Shown here in pieces: positions 1-6,551 of a stretch of DNA of 7,783 nucleotides. Under the pieces are notes generated by a model. That model was not told the origin of the DNA and searched no databases. It was given only the letters and a program-made list of their open reading frames with translations. The number at the start of each line of letters is the position of its first letter. The first letter of the stretch is position 1. The stretch is from Christensenellaceae bacterium (lineage in GTDB: Bacteria; Bacillota; Clostridia; Christensenellales; Aristaeellaceae). A program made the position numbers and the translations under genes. The stretch covers positions 1 through 7,783 of the forward strand of contig JADGQP010000071.1 in the NCBI GenBank assembly GCA_017881705.1, given 5' to 3'.

Positions 1-1471
1 AGACGCGCGCGGCGCGTTCGTTGTTCAGCAGCGTGTTGACCATCGCATAAGCAAACAATCGATCCCCCTGGGTATCGATTCCCTTCCCAGCTGTTGAAAA
101 TGCTGAGGAAAAGTTGACCGCAAGCGTATTCCCTCCAAGCGATATCCCTACGATATCGGCGTCCGAAAGTAGGTTCGCCGGTAATACCGCCTGTGTGTCC
201 GGCGGGTTGTCCGCAAGGCCTGGGCCTTTGAACAGCTCCAGCAATAACGCGCGCGGGTTGGCACGTTGGTAGTAGTGCATGGGTCTGTGCACGGCTACTA
301 GGGCGTCTCTGCTTGTATTGGCAAAGTACAGGGTTGCCTCATCCATCAACAGCGCAGCAAAATTAGCACGTTTTTGTACGCCGTCGCTAAACATCAAACC
401 GGAGGTTGCCCCCAACATGACATGCTCCAATTTCTCTCCGCCAATGTAGACGGTAAGACCCGTTACGTTGGGCAGGAAAGTGGTAAGCGTATAACAAAGC
501 GCCGCCATACAGCTGGCGCGGGATACGTTTTTCGTTTTCAGCATGTCGTCCAGCGAAGAATCGAAACGCAGGGTGATCATCTTCCCGCTTCCGTCGGCAG
601 GCTCGGTTATTTCAGGCGACTGCGATAAAAGACCGGCCAGCAGCGGAAGCGTCGGCGAGCCTTCCACCGACACCGGCCCTTGCGAAAGTTCCTCCAGAAT
701 TTGGGAGATCATATCCGCCGGAGCCTGGCTGATAAAAGAAATATTGCGTGCTTCCGCCATTACTCCGTCCATGGCGCATAGTGGAAAATATAGCGTGACC
801 GTGGCGCTCAGGCGTTTTTTCCCCGGATCCTCGCCCGCGCTTACGCGCTGGGAAAGCAGTTGATCATACACCGCGCCGATATCCCCCGTCACGCTGCGTG
901 TAAGCGAACCTGTGGGGAGCGTGGACCCAAGATCCAGGCCAATTTGTTTATCCATGACCAGGATATTCACATAGCGGATATCGCCGGTTTCGCTCAGCGT
1001 GTTGGCGATTGCCTGTCCGCAAAGGTAGAGGGCTTTTCGATCCAGCTGCAGAGCTGATGCGGCCAGGTTGACGGTGGCGACGTTTCCGCTGACCTCCACG
1101 GGGTTCACGCCGTACAGCGCAAGGTTCGTATCGCCACCCAGCGGGCTGGCAATACCGTTACCCTCGTTGCTGAGCAGCGCACGTATAACGCTTTCCGCGT
1201 CCAGCCTGGCTGCGGAGCAGGATACGGAAGCCGTAAGCGTAGTCAGGTGGGTGCCGTCGTACCGTGGCAGGTATAGTGTAAAATCGCGTTGATATTCCAG
1301 CGACGCATCCCCGATTGGCGCGGCTTCCGAAACAGTCGCCGGCGGAAGAGTCGTTGCCGTTTCTTGGCGCACAGGCACACCCGTTTGCTGGCAGGAAGTC
1401 AGCCCTAAAACACAGGCGAAAAAAAGGCACGCGAGCGCTCGTTTTTTCCTTTGATACACGAACCGTTTCAA
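1..1471 (-). CDS. Lipoprotein with three tandem GerMN-like modules (3' end beyond window)
   Basis: This frame is open for 490 codons from a TTG start and leaves the window without a stop, so the C-terminus is missing. The start is chosen because a strong Shine-Dalgarno lies five to six bases upstream and no in-frame ATG is nearby. Residues 1-10 are basic, 11-26 hydrophobic, and LTSC at 24-27 is a lipobox, predicting a lipoprotein anchored at Cys27 and exposed outside the membrane. A Thr/Pro-rich linker follows. Three segments then repeat one pattern, at about 60-175, 222-347 and 378 to beyond 490: a T-L-Y-hydrophobic strand, a helix with (L/I)-L-x-x-L-(x)-x-G-P or similar, a strand, then V-N-(L/F) or L-R-F, and a helix ending with N-T-L or Y-T-L. 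This matches the GerMN ('germane') fold of GerM and LpqB. The start is 22 bases after the stop of the upstream lipoprotein gene, so they are cotranscribed. The GerMN assignment comes from reading the pattern, not from a profile search; module 3 is clearest. Ligand or partner is unknown. Confidence 0.8.
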   Translation of the reverse strand, partial: MKRFVYQRKKRALACLFFACVLGLTSCQQTGVPVRQETATTLPPATVSEAAPIGDASLEYQRDFTLYLPRYDGTHLTTLTASVSCSAARLDAESVIRALLSNEGNGIASPLGGDTNLALYGVNPVEVSGNVATVNLAASALQLDRKALYLCGQAIANTLSETGDIRYVNILVMDKQIGLDLGSTLPTGSLTRSVTGDIGAVYDQLLSQRVSAGEDPGKKRLSATVTLYFPLCAMDGVMAEARNISFISQAPADMISQILEELSQGPVSVEGSPTLPLLAGLLSQSPEITEPADGSGKMITLRFDSSLDDMLKTKNVSRASCMAALCYTLTTFLPNVTGLTVYIGGEKLEHVMLGATSGLMFSDGVQKRANFAALLMDEATLYFANTSRDALVAVHRPMHYYQRANPRALLLELFKGPGLADNPPDTQAVLPANLLSDADIVGISLGGNTLAVNFSSAFSTAGKGIDTQGDRLFAYAMVNTLLNNERAARV

Positions 1472-1476
1472 GGCTT

Positions 1477-1486
1477 CTCCCCCTTT
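1477..1486 (-). promoter_or_regulatory. Strong ribosome binding site that sets a TTG start
   Basis: The minus strand reads AAAGGGGGAG, then AAGCC, then TTG at 1471-1469. The good purine-rich match and correct spacing support TTG initiation. The in-frame GTG four codons later lacks such spacing and would remove basic residues from the signal peptide. Confidence 0.7.
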
Positions 1487-1493
1487 ATCAGTA

Positions 1494-2459
1494 TTACAGG
1501 CCCATCATCGTTTTCAGCCGCGCATAGGGCAGCTTCCAAACGCCGTTTTCCCGAATAAGCAGAAGTGGATAGTCGAGTGAAGCGTCTTTTTTGCCTGTTA
1601 ATTTCAACACAGCTGTGATGACTGCTTTCTGCCCGTCGTTAGCCACGCTGCCTCCGCCCGTTGTGAACCCGCTCAGCGAAGGCGCGGCCGTAAGCTCTTG
1701 CGTAAACTCGGCGTAAGACGGTCTATCCGCATCGGTCAGGTACAGGTACAGGCGCTCAAAATTATGCCGCTGCCACGCTGTAAGCAGGATATCGGCGGTG
1801 TTCTCGGGTGTAAGCAGCAGCGTTTCGTCCCTTATGAGCGGTTCGCTTAACCCTGTCGCCCCCGTTAGAAAATAGGTATTATCCAGCCTTAGGCTCGTTT
1901 GCACCTCGTCGGCTTTATGCACCAGAAACTGAATTCCCGTATAAGGCGTATATTCCGTAACGGACGCGATCACGCTTTGAACAATCAGCCTGCGCAGCGT
2001 GGGCGCTTCCTCATCCCAATCATCCCTGTTGGCCCAATCGGCAGGTACGTCGTCGTTAAGAAATCCCGCGTTGAAGGTGACAAACAGCGTATCCCCGCGG
2101 GAAACGACGCTTTCCACCTGCGTATCCCCCGGCAGGAGCCTGCGCAGGTCGCTGTGCCCCGCGCTGGGGCCTTGTGTAAGCGCTTGGACGATAGCGTACT
2201 CCACGCTTTCGTCATGCGGCACTGTGAGCGTTCTGGTCTCGCTGGCGAGCATCGGCTCATCCAGATAACGGAAGTATAGCGTCGCCGTCACTTGCTCGGT
2301 GTCGGCCGTGGAAGCCTGCGCCGACGGCGCGTTCATCGCAAGCCCCGGCACAGCCGTGGCTTCGTTTTTAAGCAGCGGGTCGGCCGCCTGGGGCGCGCAG
2401 CCGCCAATCGTCATCAGCAGCGCGGCTGCCAGCAGGCATGCGGCGATTCGGCGTTTCAT
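1494..2459 (-). CDS. GerMN-domain lipoprotein, possible accessory protein of the adjacent sensor kinase
   Basis: The product has 321 residues. It opens with MKRR and a hydrophobic stretch ending IGGC at 18-21, a plausible lipobox with Cys21 as the lipidated residue; a low-complexity Ala/Ser/Thr linker follows to about residue 55. Residues 57-185 fit one GerMN module: strand T-A-T-L-Y-F, helix Y-A-I-V-Q-A-L-T-Q-G-P, the LLP turn at 108-110, strand D-T-L-F-V-T-F-N, then a helix and G-I-Q-F-L-V. Residues 212-321 form a separate alpha+beta domain with a helix (I-L-L-T-A-W-Q-R-H-N-F-E) and a last strand around N-G-V-W-K-L-P, which resembles NTF2-like/DUF4878-type lipoprotein domains; this second call is tentative. 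The start ATG is 12 bases past the kinase stop and has GGAGGA directly after that stop, so translation is probably coupled. By position it corresponds to LpqB of mtrAB-lpqB loci, but it lacks LpqB's long beta-propeller. A role in modulating the kinase is inference. Confidence 0.85.
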   Translation of the reverse strand: MKRRIAACLLAAALLMTIGGCAPQAADPLLKNEATAVPGLAMNAPSAQASTADTEQVTATLYFRYLDEPMLASETRTLTVPHDESVEYAIVQALTQGPSAGHSDLRRLLPGDTQVESVVSRGDTLFVTFNAGFLNDDVPADWANRDDWDEEAPTLRRLIVQSVIASVTEYTPYTGIQFLVHKADEVQTSLRLDNTYFLTGATGLSEPLIRDETLLLTPENTADILLTAWQRHNFERLYLYLTDADRPSYAEFTQELTAAPSLSGFTTGGGSVANDGQKAVITAVLKLTGKKDASLDYPLLLIRENGVWKLPYARLKTMMGL

Positions 2460-2471
2460 TCGCGTTCCTCC

Positions 2472-3932
2472 CTATCCCTGGTGGATGGGCAGCTCAACTG
2501 TGAAGGTGCTTCCCTTGCCCTCTTCGCTTTGTACCGAAACACTGCCGCCGTGCATCAGCACCAGCTGGTTCACAATGCTCAATCCCAGCCCAGTGCCGCC
2601 CGTTTCACGGCTGCGAGCCTTATCCACGCGGTAAAAACGGTCAAAAATGTGGGGTTGATCCGCTTTGGGGATGCCCGGGCCGTTGTCGGTTACGCTAAGG
2701 ATGGCGTCTCGTCCGCTGCGAATCAGCCGCACGCGGATTTGTCCGCCTTCCGGCGTGTATTTAATGGCATTATCCAAAATATTGTACACAACCTGTGTAA
2801 GTTTGGCAAAGTCCGCGTACATTTCACAGCTGTCGGAGATCTGCAGTTTAATGTCCTGCCGGCGTTTGTCCGACACAACCGACAGCCGGCGTGCCACGTC
2901 GGTCACGATGTCGGCAAATTTGAAGGTTTCCCGGTTGAGGCGCGTGCTCTTGCTGTCCATGCTTACCAGGGTGAGCAGGTCGCTGATGATCAAATTGAGG
3001 CGATTAATCTCGCTGTTGATATCCGAAAGGAAATCGGTACGCACTTCTGCGTCCATTTCCGGCTGATAAATAATATTTTCCAGTAGGATCTTCATTGTCG
3101 CAAGCGGAGTTTTCAGCTCGTGGCTTGCGTTGGATACGAACTGGTTCCGGCTTTGATCCAACATTTTCAGCTTTTCGGACATAACGTTGAAAGTCTCCGC
3201 CATCCTGCGCATTTCCCCGCTGCCCTTCACTGGCACGCGAACGGACAGATCGCCGCGGCCCATGCGCTGTATGCCGCGCGTGAGCGTGGCCATCGGTTTG
3301 GTAATCACATGCGAAAGGATTAGCGCTATGGTCATCGCCGCAGCCGCCGCGATGAGGAAATACATCGCCATTCGGCTTTGCAGGGAGGTCAAACGCTGCA
3401 TCATATCCTGAATCGGGGAGGAAAACAACAATAAGCCCACAGTCATTCCGTCCGCGGTCAACGCCGCCGAGCAATAGCCCACCCATTGCGCGTCGGTGTT
3501 GATCGGGGTGAAGAATGACCATAGGCTCAGGCTTTGCTGCGTGCCCAACTGATGCACGCCATAATCCACCGTTTTTCCGTCCACCAGGATGGACGCGACC
3601 TCAGGTAATTCCACGCGCGAGCCGTTGAGCGCCGAATAGCTGTCCGCCTGCACCTTGCCGCTTATATCCAGCACCATCAACCGCCCGCCCAGCTCACCGC
3701 CGGAAGTGGTTAATAACGTTTGCAGTTGTTCCATTTGCGCATTGGCAAACAGCGGCGCCGCTTCCACCGCCAGCTTCTCGGTGCTGGCCTGGTCCTGCGC
3801 GCGCCTGTCCGCGAATAAATAATCGCCCACCAAACCTATCAGCGATGTGGCTACCGCGTAGTAGCTCACCCCGACGACCAGCAGGAAGGCGAGTACGATT
3901 TTCCAACGGATGGAGGTAAACGGGTTGTTAAT
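2472..3932 (-). CDS. Membrane sensor histidine kinase (HAMP, HisKA, HATPase_c)
   Basis: This kinase autophosphorylates on His and passes the phosphate to the adjacent regulator. Numbered from the proposed ATT start (486 residues), a basic S-I-R-W-K precedes membrane helix 1 (about 11-38). An extracytoplasmic sensor segment of about 145 residues follows, probably of the PAS/Cache type (strand R-L-M-V-L-D near 84, later V-G-Y-C-S-A-A-L). Membrane helix 2 is about 187-210, then a HAMP linker (about 210-260). The H box SHELKTPL has phospho-acceptor His271. The N box is N-I-L-D-N-A-I-K-Y (Asn388), G1 is DNGPGIP (from 416), the F box is IFDRFYR and G2 is GTGLGLS (from 446). All catalytic boxes are intact. 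The first ATG/GTG/TTG in frame is GTG at 3869, which would cut helix 1 in half; ATT at 3932-3930 overlaps the regulator stop (ATTAA) by one base and restores it. The 5' end is therefore uncertain; 3869 is the conservative alternative. Overall it resembles WalK/PhoR/MtrB kinases. Confidence 0.93.
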   Translation of the reverse strand: MNNPFTSIRWKIVLAFLLVVGVSYYAVATSLIGLVGDYLFADRRAQDQASTEKLAVEAAPLFANAQMEQLQTLLTTSGGELGGRLMVLDISGKVQADSYSALNGSRVELPEVASILVDGKTVDYGVHQLGTQQSLSLWSFFTPINTDAQWVGYCSAALTADGMTVGLLLFSSPIQDMMQRLTSLQSRMAMYFLIAAAAAMTIALILSHVITKPMATLTRGIQRMGRGDLSVRVPVKGSGEMRRMAETFNVMSEKLKMLDQSRNQFVSNASHELKTPLATMKILLENIIYQPEMDAEVRTDFLSDINSEINRLNLIISDLLTLVSMDSKSTRLNRETFKFADIVTDVARRLSVVSDKRRQDIKLQISDSCEMYADFAKLTQVVYNILDNAIKYTPEGGQIRVRLIRSGRDAILSVTDNGPGIPKADQPHIFDRFYRVDKARSRETGGTGLGLSIVNQLVLMHGGSVSVQSEEGKGSTFTVELPIHQG

Positions 3933-4620
3933 CTTTATCCGTGAAATAGTAGCCCACTCCCCACTTCGTGAAGATGAACTCCGGTTGTGCGGGATTGCGC
4001 TCGATTTTCTCTCTCAGTCGCCGGATGTGCACATCCACCGTTCGCGCGTCGCCAGTATAGTCGTATTTCCAAACGGTTTCCAGCATTGCCTCGCGGCTAA
4101 AGACCTTGCCGCGGTTGTTTACGAACATCTGCAGCAGGTCGAACTCCTTAGCGGTCAGCCGTACGTCTTTCCCGCCCAGGTTAACGGCACGGTTGACGGA
4201 GTTGATTTCCATATCGTGTACGCGGATCACCTTTTTAGCCTCGGTGGGCTGCGTTCCGCTGGCGCGGCGCATGATGGTCTTGATTCGCGCCTTCACTTCC
4301 AGAATATTAAACGGCTTGGTCATGTAATCATCCGCGCCGTATTCCAGACCCAGTATTTTATCAATATGCTCACCTTTGGCGGTCAGCATGATGATGGGTA
4401 CGTTGCTGTGCTCGCGAATGCGTTGGCAAACGGTGATGCCATCCAGCTTGGGCAGCATCACATCCAGCAGGATAAAATCGTAATTTCCAGAAAAAAACTT
4501 TGACAGCGCCTCCTCGCCATCGGCGGCGGAGTCCGTCTCAAAGCCCTCCTGCTCCAGGGTATATTTCAAGCCCTTGATGATCAAAGGCTCGTCGTCCACC
4601 AGCAAGATTCGCTTTGCCAT
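3928..4620 (-). CDS. OmpR/PhoB-family response regulator
   Basis: A DNA-binding response regulator of 230 residues, the usual length. The receiver domain (about 1-120) has the acidic pair Asp9-Asp10 in LLVDDEP, phospho-acceptor Asp53 in LLDVMLP, the switch Thr80 in IMLTAKG and Lys102 in MTKPF. The winged-helix domain (about 135-230) has L-T-A-K-E-F-D-L-L near its start, the recognition helix region R-T-V-D-V-H-I-R-R-L-R-E-K and the terminal wing G-V-G-Y-Y-F. This is closest in look to WalR/PhoP/MtrA-type regulators; it cannot be assigned to one by eye. Two ATG codons are possible. The one at 4629 overlaps the Shine-Dalgarno and has no room for ribosome binding, whereas the one at 4620 (MAKRILLVDDEP) sits eight bases after AAAGGA, so 4620 is preferred. 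It is the first gene of the operon with the kinase and two lipoproteins, and is preceded by a sigma-A-like promoter. Confidence 0.95.
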   Translation of the reverse strand: MAKRILLVDDEPLIIKGLKYTLEQEGFETDSAADGEEALSKFFSGNYDFILLDVMLPKLDGITVCQRIREHSNVPIIMLTAKGEHIDKILGLEYGADDYMTKPFNILEVKARIKTIMRRASGTQPTEAKKVIRVHDMEINSVNRAVNLGGKDVRLTAKEFDLLQMFVNNRGKVFSREAMLETVWKYDYTGDARTVDVHIRRLREKIERNPAQPEFIFTKWGVGYYFTDKD

Positions 4621-4628
4621 AGGCCCCA

Positions 4629-4634
4629 TCCTTT
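4629..4634 (-). promoter_or_regulatory. Ribosome binding site that decides the response regulator start
   Basis: The minus strand reads AAAGGA, then TGGGGCCT, then ATG at 4620. The 8-base spacing is normal. The upstream ATG at 4629 begins inside this motif, so a start there would leave zero spacing. Confidence 0.65.
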
Positions 4635-4680
4635 CGTGCCGATCAAGCGGAAGCGCGAGCGAACATCAAACCGTTACATA

Positions 4681-4693
4681 AAACGCCGCGTTT
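4681..4693. promoter_or_regulatory. Palindrome at predicted transcription start, possible operator
   Basis: The plus strand reads AAACGC-C-GCGTTT, a perfect inverted repeat of 6 bases around a single central base. It begins about seven bases past the predicted -10 box, so it overlaps the expected transcription start of the regulator operon. A repressor site or a small 5' stem are both possible. The palindrome is seen directly; its function is inferred. Confidence 0.4.
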
Positions 4694-4699
4694 GTGAAT

Positions 4700-4728
4700 A
4701 TTGTAAAGCGAAAGACGTAAAAAATCAA
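4700..4728 (-). promoter_or_regulatory. Sigma-A-type promoter of the two-component/lipoprotein operon
   Basis: On the minus strand TTGATT (4728-4723) and TACAAT (4705-4700) are separated by exactly 17 bases, matching four and five of six consensus positions. Transcription would start near 4693, giving a leader of about 70 bases before the ATG at 4620. A weaker alternative upstream is TTGTCG (4797-4792) with TATAAC (4776-4771), whose spacing of 15 is short. Confidence 0.6.
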
Positions 4729-4899
4729 GAGAATTGTTACGTTTTTTTCCAATTTGTTTCGGCTTCGTGAGTTATACGACGATAAGATGCACGACAAAGC
4801 GTTACTACTCAACCGAAAGCGCGTATATCAAGCTTTTTAATTTTTTATTGTCTTTATTGCATTTTCTTAAAATTTCCTGTGAATGGGCATAACTGGAAA

Positions 4900-4932
4900 G
4901 GCGACCCGGGGCTTTTCAAGCCCCGAGCCGCC
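4900..4932 (-). terminator. Hairpin after gpmI, probable terminator of the glycolytic operon
   Basis: Arms at 4900-4914 and 4918-4932 pair over 15 positions with two mismatches, around a three-base loop. The stem is GC-rich and lies 34 bases past the gpmI stop. On the minus strand it is followed by CTTTCC rather than a long T tract, so termination may be partial or may need a factor; the stem could also protect the 3' end. Confidence 0.6.
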
Positions 4933-4966
4933 TAAATACCGCACCCTTGGCCAAGCACGGCAAACC

Positions 4967-6517
4967 TTATTGGGTAAGAAGACTTTTACCCGTCATTTCC
5001 TTGGGTACGGGAATGCCCATGCTTTCCAGCATCGTCGGGGCGATGTCGCACAAGCGCCCGCCGGTACGCAGCTTGCGACCGGGCATCTCCGGCCCTACGG
5101 CGATGAACGGCACGGGGTTGGTGGTGTGCGCGGTAAACGGTTCGCCGGTGACCGGGTCTACAATCTGGTCAGCGTTGCCATGATCCGCGGTGATAAAGGC
5201 GCGGCCGCCGTTGCGCAAAATCGCGCGCACAACCGCCCAAACGCAATCATCCACCGTTTTCACAGCTTCCTCAGTCGCTTCCATCATACCGGTGTGACCT
5301 ACCATGTCGCAGTTGGCGAAGTTCAAAATCATCACGTCGTACTTTTTCGCGTTGATCTCCTCAATAGCTTTGCCGGCGACTTCAAAAGCGCTCATCTCGG
5401 GGTTCATGTCGAAGGTCGCAACTTTGGAGGATTGAACGAGGATACGATCTTCCCCTTTATTTGGTTTTTCCACGCCGCCGTTGAAAAAGAAGGTGACATG
5501 TGCGTACTTCTGCGTTTCGGCAATGCGCAGCTGTGTCTTGCCCAAGCCGGACAGGTACTCGCCCAGCGTGTTCGCCAGGGAGTCTGGCGGATTGACCACC
5601 GAAAGGCCGGTGAACGTTTCGTCGTACTGGGTCATGCTGACAAAGTTGACGTGGAAATAACCGTTTCCGCGCTTGAACCCGATGAAATCCGGCTGGATAA
5701 AGGCGCGCGTCAACTGGCGGGCGCGATCCGGCCTGAAGTTAAAGAAGATCACGCCATCCTCGGGCGAAATCATACTGGTGGGTTTGCCCCCCTCCAGAAC
5801 GACAGTGGGCAGCACAAACTCATCGTTGCCTTTTTCGCCCAGGGCGTAGCTGCGCGTCATCGCTTCCTCTGCGTTTGCAACGGTTTCCCCGTGACCCAGC
5901 ACCATCGCATCGTAGGCTTTTTGAACGCGATCCCACAGGTTATCGCGGTCCATGGCCCAGTAACGGCCCATGACGGTGGCGATTTTGCCCACGCCGATTT
6001 CCTTGAGTTTCGCTTCCAGTTCCTTTACGTATTCCAGGCCGCTGGTGGGCGGCACGTCGCGCCCGTCCATAAAGCAATGAACGTATACGTTTTTAACGCC
6101 ACGAATTTTGCACATTTCCAGCAGCGCGTACAGGTGGGTGTTGTGGCTGTGCACGCCGCCGTCGCTTAGCAGCCCCATCAGGTGGATTGCCTTACCGTTT
6201 TCGCGTGCCATGTCCATCACGTCGCATAAAGGCTGCTTCGTAAAGAACTCGCCATCGAGAATTTCCTTGGTAATGTGGGTCAACTCCTGATAAACCACGC
6301 GCCCCGCGCCGATGTTCAGGTGACCCACTTCGCTGTTGCCCATCTGCCCGTCCGGCAGGCCTACGTCCATCCCGCTGGCGCCAAGCTGCGTGTGCGGGTA
6401 AAGGCTCATCAGTTCGTCCAGGCGCGGCGTTCCCGCCTGATAGATCGCGTTGCCCTCATGGTTGGGGTTAAGGCCGAAACCATCCATAATCAGCAGCGCC
6501 GTCATGGTTTTTTCCAT
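4967..6517 (-). CDS. gpmI: 2,3-bisphosphoglycerate-independent phosphoglycerate mutase
   Basis: This cytoplasmic enzyme interconverts 3-phosphoglycerate and 2-phosphoglycerate in lower glycolysis and needs two Mn2+ ions. At 516 residues it has the family's usual length. Visible active-site residues: Asp12 (M-D-G-F-G) and Ser62, the phosphoserine nucleophile, in GNSEVGHLNIGAGR; His123 in SDGGVHSH; Asp151, Arg153 and Asp154 in DGRD; Arg185 and Arg191; Arg262 and Arg265 in FNFRPDRA; Lys337 in ETQKYAH; Asp404 and His408 in NCDMVGH; Asp445 and His446 in TADHGNAD; and His464 in AHTTNPVP. These match the set known from the Bacillus enzyme, so it should be active. GAGGAG lies eight bases before the chosen ATG. 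It begins 34 bases after tpiA and is the last gene of the operon; enolase, often next in such operons, is absent here. In Bacillus this enzyme's Mn and pH dependence lets 3-phosphoglycerate build up in spores; whether that applies here is unknown. Confidence 0.98.
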   Translation of the reverse strand: MEKTMTALLIMDGFGLNPNHEGNAIYQAGTPRLDELMSLYPHTQLGASGMDVGLPDGQMGNSEVGHLNIGAGRVVYQELTHITKEILDGEFFTKQPLCDVMDMARENGKAIHLMGLLSDGGVHSHNTHLYALLEMCKIRGVKNVYVHCFMDGRDVPPTSGLEYVKELEAKLKEIGVGKIATVMGRYWAMDRDNLWDRVQKAYDAMVLGHGETVANAEEAMTRSYALGEKGNDEFVLPTVVLEGGKPTSMISPEDGVIFFNFRPDRARQLTRAFIQPDFIGFKRGNGYFHVNFVSMTQYDETFTGLSVVNPPDSLANTLGEYLSGLGKTQLRIAETQKYAHVTFFFNGGVEKPNKGEDRILVQSSKVATFDMNPEMSAFEVAGKAIEEINAKKYDVMILNFANCDMVGHTGMMEATEEAVKTVDDCVWAVVRAILRNGGRAFITADHGNADQIVDPVTGEPFTAHTTNPVPFIAVGPEMPGRKLRTGGRLCDIAPTMLESMGIPVPKEMTGKSLLTQ

Positions 6518-6551
6518 TCCATATACTCCTCGTCGTAAAACTGGGTGCAGT

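Larger units (their letters stand above)
4621..4899. other. Non-coding upstream region of the regulator operon
   Basis: No gene is supported here on either strand. The part from about 4830 to 4880 is strongly AT-rich, unlike the GC-rich genes around it, and lies upstream of the predicted promoter. The region contains the promoter, the start-site palindrome and three copies of GTAAC on the minus strand at 4805-4801, 4740-4736 and 4677-4673. Confidence 0.6.

Noticed and set aside
1158..1430. Minus-strand open frame of 90 codons at the 5' end of the triple-GerMN gene
   Set aside because: It is out of frame with the 490-codon frame that has a signal peptide, lipobox and repeated domains; its Arg/Cys-rich translation is not protein-like.
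1..2459. Spore germinant-receptor (GerABC) locus
   Set aside because: The lipoproteins show the GerMN pattern, not the Ger(x)C fold, and no GerA or GerB type membrane proteins are present; the operon context is a two-component system.
2292..3086. Plus-strand open frame of 264 codons opposite the kinase and lipoprotein genes
   Set aside because: It spans the junction of two real minus-strand genes, has no plausible domain and shows the composition of an antisense shadow.
3910..4503. Plus-strand open frame of 197 codons opposite the response regulator
   Set aside because: It mirrors an intact two-domain regulator and shows no family features or own ribosome binding site.
4627..4629. ATG at 4629 as start of the response regulator
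   Set aside because: It overlaps the Shine-Dalgarno sequence; the ATG at 4620 has correct spacing and gives the usual M-A-K-R-I-L-L-V-D-D start.
4771..4797. TTGTCG / TATAAC as the main promoter
   Set aside because: The 15-base spacer is short and the -35 match weaker than for the pair at 4728-4700; kept only as an alternative.
4883..6169. Long plus-strand open frame of 428 codons opposite gpmI
   Set aside because: It lies almost wholly antisense to an intact, highly conserved enzyme gene, its translation is rich in His, Arg, Phe and Val with no recognisable motif, and open antisense frames are common opposite GC-rich genes.
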